Shown here: piece by piece, positions 7,319 to 14,780 of the stretch
Numbering within the stretch: the first letter of the stretch is position 1
How the letters are laid out: the number at the start of each line of letters is the position of its first letter
Assembly (NCBI GenBank): GCA_024235955.1
Contig: JACKLJ010000001.1
Span: forward strand, 1,721,501 to 1,785,500
Reading direction: 5' to 3'
Length of the DNA: 64,000 bases
Origin: Burkholderiaceae bacterium
Lineage (GTDB): Bacteria; Pseudomonadota; Gammaproteobacteria; Burkholderiales; Burkholderiaceae_C
Notes under the pieces: generated by a model
The model's database searches: none
Told to the model about the DNA's origin: nothing
Seen by the model: only the letters and a program-made list of their open reading frames with translations
Program-made: the position numbers and the translations under genes

Positions 7319-8442
7319 GCGCGGAGCAGGTCGATGCCGTGGTCATCGGCGCCGGCGTGGTCGGCCTGGCGGTGGCGCGCGCGCTGGCGCTGGCCGGGCG
7401 CGAGGTGCTGGTGCTGGAGGCGGCGGAAAGCTTCGGCACCGCCACCAGCGCGCGCAACAGCGAGGTGATCCACGCGGGCATCTACTACCCGCAGGGGTCG
7501 CTCAAGGCGCGGCTGTGCGTGGAGGGGAAAGAGCTTCTGTACGGCTACTGCACCGAACGCGGCATCGCGCACCGGCGCTGCGGCAAGCTGATCGTCGCCA
7601 CCAGCGCGGCGCAGGTGGACGAGTTGCGTGCCATCCGCCAGCGCGCAGCTGCTAACGGCGTGGGTGACCTGCAGCTGCTCACGCAGGCCGAAGCGCTGGC
7701 GCTGGAGCCGCACCTGGCCTGCGAGGCCGCGCTGCTGTCGCCTTCCACCGGCATCGTCGACAGCCACGGCCTGATGCTCAGCCTGCTGGGCGACGTGGAA
7801 AACGCCGGCGGCATGCTGGCCGTGCATTCAGAGGTCAAAAGCCTTGCAGCCCAGGAAGGGCGGGCGCAACCAGCTATTCAATTGATAGTCGGCGAGGAGC
7901 GCACCGAGCTGCTCGCCCGCACCGTGGTCAACGCCGCCGGCCTGCAGGCACCCGCGCTGGCCGCACGCACCCAGGGGCTCGACTCCCGCCACGTGCCCAG
8001 GGCGTTCTTCGCCAAGGGCAACTACTTCACCCTGGCCGGCCGCGCCCCCTTCAGCCGGCTGATCTACCCCGTGCCCGAGCCCGGGGGCCTGGGCGTGCAC
8101 CTGACGCTGGACATGGGCGGCCAGGCCAAGTTCGGCCCCGACGTGCAGTGGGTGGCGGGCGCCGACGACTACCTGGTCGACCCGGCGCGCGGCGACGCGT
8201 TCTACGCCGAGGTGCGCAGGTACTGGCCTGCGCTCGCCGACGGCGCCCTGCAGCCCGGCTACGCCGGCATCCGCCCCAAGATCAGCGGCCCCGGCGAGCC
8301 GGCGGCCGATTTCGTCATCCAGGGCCCGCGCGGCCATGGCGTGCCCGGTTTGGTCAACCTGTTCGGCATCGAATCGCCGGGGCTGACGAGCTGTCTGGCG
8401 GTGGCGGAACAGGTGGTCGCCGTGGTATCGGATTGCAGGTAG
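7315..8442 (+). CDS. FAD-dependent oxidoreductase, L-2-hydroxyglutarate oxidase (LhgO)-like
   Basis: This 375-residue DAO-fold flavoenzyme starts at the ATGA overlapping the deacetylase stop. It has an N-terminal FAD motif (DAVVIGAGVVGLAVARALA), the ARNSEVIHAGIYYP segment characteristic of the LhgO/YgaF group, and a C-terminal FGIESPGLTSCLAVAE. Family members oxidise L-2-hydroxyglutarate with electrons to the quinone pool; the substrate here is inferred only. Repeat copy R6 lies within residues about 174-192 (SLAAQEGRAQPAIQLI), a surface segment between beta-strands. The coupling to the deacetylase suggests a shared catabolic role, but no pathway is proven. Reading frame upstream of 7315 is open but non-genic. 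Confidence 0.87.
   Translation: MSAEQVDAVVIGAGVVGLAVARALALAGREVLVLEAAESFGTATSARNSEVIHAGIYYPQGSLKARLCVEGKELLYGYCTERGIAHRRCGKLIVATSAAQVDELRAIRQRAAANGVGDLQLLTQAEALALEPHLACEAALLSPSTGIVDSHGLMLSLLGDVENAGGMLAVHSEVKSLAAQEGRAQPAIQLIVGEERTELLARTVVNAAGLQAPALAARTQGLDSRHVPRAFFAKGNYFTLAGRAPFSRLIYPVPEPGGLGVHLTLDMGGQAKFGPDVQWVAGADDYLVDPARGDAFYAEVRRYWPALADGALQPGYAGIRPKISGPGEPAADFVIQGPRGHGVPGLVNLFGIESPGLTSCLAVAEQVVAVVSDCR
7834..7888 (+). repeat. Dispersed repeat copy R6 (inside the LhgO-like gene)
   Basis: Sequence TTGCAGCCCAGGAAGGGCGG continuing GCGCAACCAGCTATTCAATTG. The frame is the same as in other sense coding copies (Ala-Gln-Pro-Ala-Ile). Confidence 0.7.
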
Positions 8443-8514
8443 CCAAAGACATCGGCAGAACCACTTCTTCTTTCATCCTAAGTCGGTTCGACGATCCCAT
8501 CGGGTTGCTTCAAC

Positions 8515-8946
8515 ATGACCTTTCCCTTCAGCACCATCAACTACGCTGATCTGTCGGCGCCGCAGAAGGAGAACTTCAACTTCCAGAAGGTCTCCGCGGT
8601 TCTGGCGGACTACGGATTCGCCACCATTCGGCTGACCGATGACTGGAACGGTGCTGACTTCCTGGCACTTCACAGGGAGGGGGGGACCCTGAAAGTCCAA
8701 CTCAAGGGGCGCCTTACCGTGGCCCAGAAGTACCAAGGGAAGGATCTTTGGATTGCCGCGCCTCACGCAGGTGGCTGGTTTGTCTATCCGCACGACGAGG
8801 CGATGGGGCTCATCGAACCCGTTGCTCCGTTCCTGGAATCCAGATCCTGGCAGCAGAGTCATGTTTACCACTGGCCTGCTCCCTCCAGGGCGGTGGTGCA
8901 AGCTCTCTCCAGGTATTTCATTCGCGGGGATGCGAGCGCCGGCTAG
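8515..8946 (+). CDS. Small protein with a possible PD-(D/E)xK-like nuclease core
   Basis: This 143-residue protein is not assigned to a named family. Its centre reads GADFLALHREGGTLKVQLKGR. Asp48, followed 14-16 residues later by Gln62-x-Lys64, has the spacing of degenerate PD-(D/E)xK nuclease folds, in which D and (D/E/Q)xK are on adjacent strands. An N-terminal helix precedes it, and a conserved-looking segment (GKDLWIAAPHAGGWFVYPHDEA) follows. Base composition is visibly lower in GC than the neighbours and codon use is less biased, suggesting acquisition. The start ATG 8515 lacks a strong ribosome site. No toxin or methylase partner is present. The nuclease idea is inference. Confidence 0.65.
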   Translation: MTFPFSTINYADLSAPQKENFNFQKVSAVLADYGFATIRLTDDWNGADFLALHREGGTLKVQLKGRLTVAQKYQGKDLWIAAPHAGGWFVYPHDEAMGLIEPVAPFLESRSWQQSHVYHWPAPSRAVVQALSRYFIRGDASAG

Positions 8947-9048
8947 GATCAGGTCGATGGTCGCCCGAGCGAACGGCTGTCGCGCGTCGCATGGTGATCA
9001 ACAGTCCGGGAGGGTGAGGCAGGGTGCCCCTTTGCTTCTCGCAAGGCG

Positions 9049-9465
9049 TTGGAAATCATTGTCGAGATCGCGATCCAGATCGCGGGATGGCTGCTGCAGT
9101 TCCTGGCGGAACTGTTGCTTCAGCTGGTTTTTGAGGCGATGGCGGGAGCGCTTGGCCATGTGCTGAAAGAGCCATTTCGCCGTCCGCGTCCTCGCCAACC
9201 CGTGGTGGCAGCGATTGGCTACTTGGTGTTTGGTGCCATGGCGGGCGGGCTCACGCTGTGGCTGGTTCCGGAACTGTTCATCAAAGCCCGGTGGCTGAGG
9301 GCTGCCAACCTGATGCTTGCACCCTTGGCAGCGGGCCTTGTGATGCAGGCGATGGGTTCGTGGCGCGCGCGGCGCGACAAACCCGTCCTGGGTTTGGAGA
9401 GTTTTGCTTACGGATTCTGTTTTGCCTTCGGGATGGCGCTCGTGCGTTTTACCTTCGGTCGGTAA
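9049..9465 (+). CDS. Small integral membrane protein of unknown function
   Basis: This 138-residue protein has an amphipathic/hydrophobic N-terminus (about residues 1-35) and membrane segments near 52-70, 84-102 and 118-135. TTG 9049 is the most upstream start in this frame and has only a weak AAGG before it; an internal Met31 is less likely because it cuts the first helix. It sits beside the lower-GC orphan gene and is convergent with the MFS gene. No functional motif was found. Confidence 0.6.
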   Translation: MEIIVEIAIQIAGWLLQFLAELLLQLVFEAMAGALGHVLKEPFRRPRPRQPVVAAIGYLVFGAMAGGLTLWLVPELFIKARWLRAANLMLAPLAAGLVMQAMGSWRARRDKPVLGLESFAYGFCFAFGMALVRFTFGR

Positions 9466-9482
9466 GTGCAACGGGCGCGGCC

Positions 9483-10928
9483 TCAACCGCCTGCAGCCGC
9501 CCGGATGCCGCTCCTGCGCGACAGGCTGAACAGGCCCGCCGCCACCGCGCAGGCGGCGCCCAGGCCCAGGGCCAGGGTCGGGCCGCTTTGTTGCGATGCG
9601 GTGGCCAGCACGATGGCCAGCAGCACGGCGCCGGCGCTCTGGCCTGTGAGGCGCGCGGTGCCCAGCATGCCACCGGCGCCGCCGGCGCGGGCGGCGGGCG
9701 CCGAGGTGACGATGGTGAAGTTGTTCGGCGTCTGGAACAACGCGAAGCCGGCGCCGCACAGCGCCAGCCGCCAGCCGATGTCGACGTGCGTGGGCGCGGT
9801 GGGCAGCAGTGCCAGCGAGGCCAGGCCGACGGCCATGACCGCCATGCCGATGGCGCTGAGCACGCCGGCGTTGTAGCGGCCGGTCAGGCGCCCGGCCACC
9901 GGGGCCGTGGCCATGGAGCCGACGGGCCAGGCCGCCATCAGCAGGCCGGTTTCCGCCGCCGAGCGGCCCTGGTTCACCAGCAGCAGGAAAGGCACGGCGA
10001 TCTGGCCCAGCGCCTGTGCCGCGAACGCGGTGACGGAGGTGCACATGGACAGCGCGAACACCGGGATGCGCATCAGGTCCACCGGCAGCAGCGGCACGTC
10101 GCGCCGCAGCTGCCCGCGCACGAACACCACGCCCACCACCAGCCCGCCCAGCAGCAGGGCCACGGCCAGCGCGGCGGCGCGGGCATTGAGCGAGCCCGCG
10201 CCGGCGCGGGTGCCGAGCTGTTCGACGCCCAGGAACACCAGCGAGAACATGGCGGCGTTGAGCAGCACGTCCAGCGGGTGCAGCCGGGCCGGCGTGGGGC
10301 TGCGGTGCGGCGGCAGCGAGCGCTGGCCAAGCCACAGCAGGCCCAGGCCCAGCGGCAGGTTGATGCCGAACAGCCAGTGCCAGCTGGTGTGCGACAGGAT
10401 CGCTGCCGCCAGCGTGGGGCCGGCCACCGCGGCCACCGCCACCGTGACCGAGTTCAGCGCCATGCCGCGCCCGAGCAGGTGGCGCGGGTAAGTCAGGCGC
10501 ACCAGTGCCGCGTTCACGCCCATGATGCCGGCCGCGCCCATGCCCTGTACGGCGCGCCAGGCGATCAGCGCCGGCATCGAAGGCGCCAGCATGGCGCCCA
10601 GGCTGGTCACCAGCATCGTCGCCACGCCGCACAGGTAGACACGGCGGTAGCCGAAGCGGTCGCCCAGCGCGGCGCAGGGGATCAGCGTGACCAGCACCGC
10701 GAGCTGGTAGGCGTTGACGATCCAGATGGAGCTGGCGGCGGTGGCGTGGAAGTCCGTCGCGATGCGGGGCAGCGCCAGGGTGACGATGGTGCCGTCCAGC
10801 ACCGCCACCGCGATGCCCAGGAGGATGGTGACGATGGCGCGCCGGCGCTGCGGCTGCGGCAGGCCGTCGTCCGTCACGACGGGGGCCGGCTGCGGAGCCT
10901 GAGCCGGGGCTGCGGGCTCGCCGGTCAT
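9483..10928 (-). CDS. MFS drug:H+ antiporter, DHA2 (14-TM, SmvA/QacA-like)
   Basis: This 481-residue inner-membrane exporter has 14 hydrophobic segments. Motif C-like and motif A signatures of DHA2 transporters are present: AVAVLDGTIVTLALPRIATD near the N-terminus with the membrane Asp of QacA-type pumps, GDRFGYRRVYLCG in the first cytoplasmic loop, and WRAVQGMGAAG. It probably extrudes cationic or lipophilic compounds. Its start codon overlaps the pyrD stop by four bases, so it is co-transcribed downstream of pyrD. No dedicated regulator lies beside it. Confidence 0.88.
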   Translation of the reverse strand: MTGEPAAPAQAPQPAPVVTDDGLPQPQRRRAIVTILLGIAVAVLDGTIVTLALPRIATDFHATAASSIWIVNAYQLAVLVTLIPCAALGDRFGYRRVYLCGVATMLVTSLGAMLAPSMPALIAWRAVQGMGAAGIMGVNAALVRLTYPRHLLGRGMALNSVTVAVAAVAGPTLAAAILSHTSWHWLFGINLPLGLGLLWLGQRSLPPHRSPTPARLHPLDVLLNAAMFSLVFLGVEQLGTRAGAGSLNARAAALAVALLLGGLVVGVVFVRGQLRRDVPLLPVDLMRIPVFALSMCTSVTAFAAQALGQIAVPFLLLVNQGRSAAETGLLMAAWPVGSMATAPVAGRLTGRYNAGVLSAIGMAVMAVGLASLALLPTAPTHVDIGWRLALCGAGFALFQTPNNFTIVTSAPAARAGGAGGMLGTARLTGQSAGAVLLAIVLATASQQSGPTLALGLGAACAVAAGLFSLSRRSGIRAAAGG

Positions 10929-11998
10929 GCCTGGCGCGGGTGCTGGCGCAGCGCGCGGGCGGCTTCGTCCACCAGCGCCGGCCCCTTGTAGATGAGGCCG
11001 GTGTAGATCTGCACCGCGTCGGCGCCGGCCTCGATCTTGGCCAGGGCATCGGCACCGCTCAGGATGCCGCCGACGCCGATGATCGGAAAGCCCGGGCCCA
11101 GGGCCGCGCGCAGCTGGCGGATCACGCGGTTGCTGGCTTCGCGCACCGGCGCGCCGGAGAGGCCGCCGGCCTCCTGGGCGTGTGGCAGGCCCTGCACGGC
11201 GTCGCGCGAAAGCGTGGTGTTGGTGGCGATCACGCCTTCGATGCCGTGCCGGCGCAGCGCGTCGGCGATGGCCTGCACCTGCGTCTCGTCCAGATCGGGC
11301 GCGATCTTCAGGAACAGGGGCACGCGCCTGGCGTGCTGCTGCGCCAGCTCGGCCTGGCGGCCCTTGAGGGCGGCCAGCAGGGCGTCGAGCGCGGCGTCGC
11401 TCTGAAGATCGCGCAGGTTCCTGGTGTTGGGGCTGGAGATGTTCACCGTCACGTAGTCGGCCCAGGGGTACACGCCGGCCAGGCAGGTGAGGTAGTCATC
11501 GGTGGCGCGCTCGATCGGCGTGGCGGCGTTCTTGCCGATGTTCAGGCCCAGAATCATGCGTTCGCCCTTGCCTGGCAGGCGTGAAGCGCTATGAAAACGG
11601 GAGTTCTGCACGTTGCGCACGAAGGCGTCGAGGCCGTCGTTGTTGAAGCCCATGCGGTTGATCAGCGCCTCGGCGGCGGGCAGGCGGAACATGCGCGGCC
11701 TGGGGTTGCCGGGCTGCGCCAGCGGGGTCACGGTGCCCACCTCCACGAAGCCGAAGCCCATGGCGCCCAGGCCGTCGATGGCGCGGGCGTTCTTGTCCAG
11801 CCCCGCGGCCAGGCCCACGCGGTTGGGCAGGCGCAGGCCGGCCAGCTCCAGCGGGTCGCTCACGCGGCCGTTGCACCAGGCCCATTGCAGCGGGGTGCCG
11901 GCGCCCCTGGCGAGCATGTCGATGGTGCGGTCGTGCGCGGCCTCGGGGTCGAGGCCGAAGAGCAGCGGCCGGGCCAGGCCGTAGGGGAGCAGCGCCAT
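10925..11998 (-). CDS. pyrD: PyrD class 2 dihydroorotate dehydrogenase (quinone)
   Basis: PyrD oxidises dihydroorotate to orotate at the membrane, passing electrons from FMN to quinone. The 357-residue product starts MALLPYGLARPLLFGLDPE, the amphipathic membrane-docking helices of class 2. It shows NRVGLAAGLDKN, FVEVGTVTP, RMGFNNDG, LGLNIGKN, VNISSPNT, the catalytic-loop region, and GVGGILSG. Between NVQN and LGLNIGKN there is an extra segment, FHSASRLPGKGERM (about residues 132-147), which other class 2 enzymes known to me lack. It corresponds to a copy of the dispersed repeat (R7). The start was chosen at ATG 11998 rather than the upstream in-frame 12052, because the family begins here and the divergent rpiA start lies only 45 bases away. 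Confidence 0.95.
   Translation of the reverse strand: MALLPYGLARPLLFGLDPEAAHDRTIDMLARGAGTPLQWAWCNGRVSDPLELAGLRLPNRVGLAAGLDKNARAIDGLGAMGFGFVEVGTVTPLAQPGNPRPRMFRLPAAEALINRMGFNNDGLDAFVRNVQNSRFHSASRLPGKGERMILGLNIGKNAATPIERATDDYLTCLAGVYPWADYVTVNISSPNTRNLRDLQSDAALDALLAALKGRQAELAQQHARRVPLFLKIAPDLDETQVQAIADALRRHGIEGVIATNTTLSRDAVQGLPHAQEAGGLSGAPVREASNRVIRQLRAALGPGFPIIGVGGILSGADALAKIEAGADAVQIYTGLIYKGPALVDEAARALRQHPRQA
11559..11605 (+). repeat. Dispersed repeat copy R7 (inside pyrD, antisense to it)
   Basis: The plus strand reads GCCCTTGCCTGGCAGGCGTG then AAGCGCTATGAAAAC, aligning with the consensus core. It encodes the additional PyrD loop on the minus strand, in the same antisense frame as R4 in thiDE. 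Confidence 0.7.
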
Positions 11999-12043
11999 TG
12001 GATAATTCTTCTGGATCGGAACAACAACCGGAAATTGTCGCAA

Positions 12044-12745
12044 ATGACGCAAGACGAGCTAAAGACCATGGTGGGACAGGCGGCACTGCAGTACGTGGTG
12101 CCGGGCGAGATCGTGGGCGTGGGCACGGGCTCCACGGTGAACAAGTTCATCGCCGCGCTGGCGGGCATGAGGGACCGCATCCAGGGCGCGGTCTCCAGCT
12201 CCAACGCTTCCACCGAACTGCTGCGCGCTGCCGGCATCCCGGTGTTCGACTGCAACAACGTGGGCGAGCTGGCGGTCTACATCGACGGCGCGGACGAGAT
12301 CGACGGCGCCGGCTGCATGATCAAGGGCGGTGGCGCGGCGCTCACGCGCGAGAAGATCGTGGCGGCGCAGGCGCGCCGCTTCGTCTGCATCGCCGACGAA
12401 TCCAAGCGCGTGCCGGTGCTGGGGCGCTTTCCGCTGCCGGTGGAGGTGATTCCCATGGCGGCCGAGCGCATCCGCCGCCAGTTCGCCGCCGGCGTGGGCG
12501 GTACGCGCGGCGAGGCCACGCTGCGCCTCAAGGACGGCGTGCCGCTGGTCACCGACAACGGCCAGCACATCCTGGACGTGCGTGGCCTGCAGATCGCCGA
12601 TCCGCTGGCCTTCGAGAGCGAGGTGAACCAGTGGCCGGGCGTGGTCACCGTGGGCGTGTTCGCGCACCAGCGCGCGCAGGTCTGCCTGCTGGGCACGGCG
12701 GCCGGCGTGGAAACGCTGAAATTTGACCCTAGAAACGGCAGTTGA
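12044..12745 (+). CDS. rpiA: RpiA ribose-5-phosphate isomerase A
   Basis: RpiA interconverts ribose-5-phosphate and ribulose-5-phosphate. The 233-residue protein has VGVGTGSTVNKFI (phosphate-binding), SSSNASTE, IDGADEID and KGGGAALTREKIV (catalytic region). It is transcribed divergently from pyrD across a 45-bp gap. The last six residues, PRNGS plus the codon just before them, are encoded by the terminal inverted repeat of the 236-bp element that follows. Removing the element with one copy of the flanking TGA would end the protein at LKFD with a stop. The C-terminus therefore appears to have been lengthened by insertion, presumably harmlessly. Confidence 0.95.
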   Translation: MTQDELKTMVGQAALQYVVPGEIVGVGTGSTVNKFIAALAGMRDRIQGAVSSSNASTELLRAAGIPVFDCNNVGELAVYIDGADEIDGAGCMIKGGGAALTREKIVAAQARRFVCIADESKRVPVLGRFPLPVEVIPMAAERIRRQFAAGVGGTRGEATLRLKDGVPLVTDNGQHILDVRGLQIADPLAFESEVNQWPGVVTVGVFAHQRAQVCLLGTAAGVETLKFDPRNGS

Positions 12746-12962
12746 CCGCTTCCTTCCCCTTGGAAAGCCGCATGAACACTGGACTTTGCAGCTTCGATGA
12801 TGCTCACCTGTGGGGTGGGCACGCTATGCGCCCGCCAGCACCATGCTCGACGCGCCATGCGGCGTTGCTCCTCCTTGCGGGCAGCAGCCCGCTGTGTCGT
12901 CACGCCTTGCCTGACACACCGATCACGGCACTGGCGGGCGCATCCAACTGCCGTTTCTAGGG
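12727..12962. mobile_element. 236-bp MITE-like element with 18-19 bp perfect terminal inverted repeats
   Basis: The left end ACCCTAGAAACGGCAGTTG (12726-12744) and the right end CAACTGCCGTTTCTAGGGT (12945-12963) are perfect inverted repeats about 200 bp apart. If the element runs from CCCTAG to CTAGGG, both sides are flanked by TGA (12724-12726 and 12963-12965), a possible 3-bp target duplication. The interior has no convincing gene; a 72-codon frame across it has no family resemblance. Excision in silico restores a sensible rpiA end (KFD, stop) overlapping a TTG start for the next gene. No transposase is present, so mobilisation would need one in trans. Confidence 0.7.
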
Positions 12963-13537
12963 TGACTGAGCCCCTGCCCGCCGGCGGCCTGGACGAGCGC
13001 CGGCTGCTCGCGCTGGCGCTGCGGGCCATGTTGGCCGTGGCGGTGCTGGCCGCGCTGGTGGTCTTGTGGCGCTTTGCCTGGGGCCCACCGCGGCAGGACG
13101 CCGCGCCGAGCTTACGGGTGGCCCGGCTGCCGCCCGCGAGCTTTCTCTGGGCCGAAGCGCCTACCGACGTCCGCTACCTGCCGGCCGGCATCCGCCCCAC
13201 CGAGGCGGCGCGGCTCAGGCTGCTGGTGCTGCGCGACCAGCAAGGCCGTGTGCGCGCCTTCTACCTGCCGGCCGACAGCGATGGCCGCGCGACGGTGCCG
13301 GCCGGCCCGCACTGGGCGAGCCCGGGGCTGGCCTGCGCGGATTTCGCGCCGGATTTCAGCACCCACGACATTGCCTGCCGCCAGACGGCGCCCGGCTTTC
13401 CGTTCGCGGCGCGGCACCGCTGGTCGCTCGACGGCCGCAACCTCACGGGCGCGGCAGCCGACCTGCAGCCGGCGCCGGGGCGCGAGGTGAACGGGGACTT
13501 CGTGCTGGCACCCGTCCAGCGGCCGGATTTGCAATGA
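12962..13537 (+). CDS. Membrane-anchored protein of unknown function
   Basis: This 191-residue protein has one hydrophobic segment (about residues 18-38, ALRAMLAVAVLAALVVLWRF) followed by a periplasmic domain with two cysteine-bearing stretches (GLACADFAPDF and STHDIACRQTAPG). No family was recognised. The GTG start at 12962 uses the last base of the inverted-repeat element. Before the presumed insertion the start would have been TTG at the same codon, overlapping the rpiA end, so the two genes were probably coupled. The stop TGA 13535-13537 runs into repeat copy R8. Confidence 0.65.
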   Translation: MTEPLPAGGLDERRLLALALRAMLAVAVLAALVVLWRFAWGPPRQDAAPSLRVARLPPASFLWAEAPTDVRYLPAGIRPTEAARLRLLVLRDQQGRVRAFYLPADSDGRATVPAGPHWASPGLACADFAPDFSTHDIACRQTAPGFPFAARHRWSLDGRNLTGAAADLQPAPGREVNGDFVLAPVQRPDLQ

Positions 13538-13592
13538 AATCGGCCTCTGGCCCTTGCGTGGCGGGCGCAGGAAGCTATGAAATAAGCAGCAA
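13535..13592 (+). repeat. Dispersed repeat copy R8 (intergenic, near consensus)
   Basis: Reads AAATCGGCCTCTGGCCCTTG then CGTGGCGGGCGCAGGAAGC and TATGAAATAAG. It is one of the best-preserved copies and lies between convergent genes. It is followed by the small hairpin CCGGTG-GAG-CACCGG at 13600-13614. Confidence 0.92.
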
Positions 13593-13631
13593 CCGCGGAC
13601 CGGTGGAGCACCGGCCGGCGGGGTGGCAGGC

Positions 13632-14606
13632 TCAGTCCAGCTTGATCTTCAGGTCGGTGATCAGCTTCTGCCACAGCGCGGTCTGCTGCTTGATCAACGC
13701 CGCGTAGTCGGCCGTGCTGCCGCCCACCGGCTCCACGCCGGCATCAGCCAGCTTCTTGAACACGTCCGGCTGGTGGATGGCCTTGGACGCCGCCTGCTGC
13801 AGCCTTGCGATGACGGCCGGCGGCGTGCCCGTGGGCGCCACCATGCCGACCAGCGCCGCCGCTTCCACGCCCTTGATGCCGAGCTCGTCGAAGGTGGGCA
13901 CGTTGGGGTATTGCGGCAGGCGCTTGTCGTTGGCCACGGCCAGCGGGCGCAGCTTGCCGGCCTTGAGGAAGCCGGCGCCGGCGGCCGGGTCGATCATCAT
14001 CACCGGCAACTGGCCGCCCACCACGTCGTTCATGGCTGGCGCGGCGCCGCGGTAGGGGATGTGCAGGATGTGCAGGCCGAGCTTCTGCTTGAGCAGTTCC
14101 ATGGCCAGGTGGTGCGGGCTGCCAGCACCGACCGAGGCGTAGCTGTACTTGCCCGGCGCGGCCTTGACCTTGGCGATGAAGTCCTTGGCGTCCTTGAATT
14201 CGGCACCGGACGGGCCGACCGCCAGGATCATGGGAAAGCGGCCCAGCAGCGTGACGGGCGTCAGGTCGCTCGCCTTGTAGCTCAGGCTGCTGTAGAGCAC
14301 CGGGTTGTTGAACAGTGTGCCGTTGTCGGCGGAGAGCACGGTGTAGCCATCGGGGCCCGAGCGGATGGTCTCCGCCGCGGCGATGGCGGTATTGCCGCCG
14401 GCGCGGTTGTCGATCACCACCGGTTGGCCCAGATCCTGGGCCATGGCCTGGCTCACGGTGCGCGCCAGGAAGTCCGAGCCACCGCCGGCCGGGTACGGCA
14501 CGATCCAGCGCACGGATTTGGTGGGGAAGTTCTGGGCCTGTGCCTGGGAAATGGGGGCCGCCCACGCCACGGCGACCACGCCGAGACCAACCAGGATACG
14601 CTTCAT
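13632..14606 (-). CDS. Bug/TctC-family periplasmic solute-binding receptor
   Basis: This 324-residue exported receptor has a signal peptide (MKRILVGLGVVAVAWAAPISQAQA). It then shows hallmark Bug segments: FPTKSVRWIVPYPAGGGSDFLAR, QPVVIDNRAGGNTAIAAAE, PDGYTVL, HIPYRGAAPAMNDVVGGQ, PLAVANDKRLPQYPNVPTF and a C-terminal LITDLKIKLD. Bug proteins bind carboxylates such as citrate, glutamate or nicotinate. They are hugely expanded in Burkholderiales, often without linked TctAB membrane genes, as here. The ligand cannot be read from the sequence. Confidence 0.93.
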   Translation of the reverse strand: MKRILVGLGVVAVAWAAPISQAQAQNFPTKSVRWIVPYPAGGGSDFLARTVSQAMAQDLGQPVVIDNRAGGNTAIAAAETIRSGPDGYTVLSADNGTLFNNPVLYSSLSYKASDLTPVTLLGRFPMILAVGPSGAEFKDAKDFIAKVKAAPGKYSYASVGAGSPHHLAMELLKQKLGLHILHIPYRGAAPAMNDVVGGQLPVMMIDPAAGAGFLKAGKLRPLAVANDKRLPQYPNVPTFDELGIKGVEAAALVGMVAPTGTPPAVIARLQQAASKAIHQPDVFKKLADAGVEPVGGSTADYAALIKQQTALWQKLITDLKIKLD

Positions 14607-14666
14607 GCCAAAGTCTCCGGAAAAAGAAAGAGACTGGATTCTGCAAATCCCATTAAGAATATATAA

Positions 14667-14678
14667 GGGTAAAAACCC
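14667..14678. promoter_or_regulatory. Palindrome in the AT-rich leader upstream of the Bug receptor gene
   Basis: GGGTAAAAACCC lies in an unusually AT-rich stretch (about 14637-14710) upstream of the minus-strand receptor gene, with TATATT-like sequences nearby. It could be part of a promoter or operator. No clean -35/-10 pair could be assigned. Confidence 0.3.
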
Positions 14679-14780
14679 GTAATTTATTAGTTAATCCAAT
14701 ATATTCATCGGATCAACCGTTTGGCGTGAAGCTAGGCCGATAACCAGCGGTTGGCGCCGGGCTTGAGGGCGGCGCGCGGG

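Noticed and set aside
12742..12960. A 72-codon frame within the inverted-repeat element
   Set aside because: Both ends are made of the terminal repeats, it lacks a ribosome site, and it matches no family.
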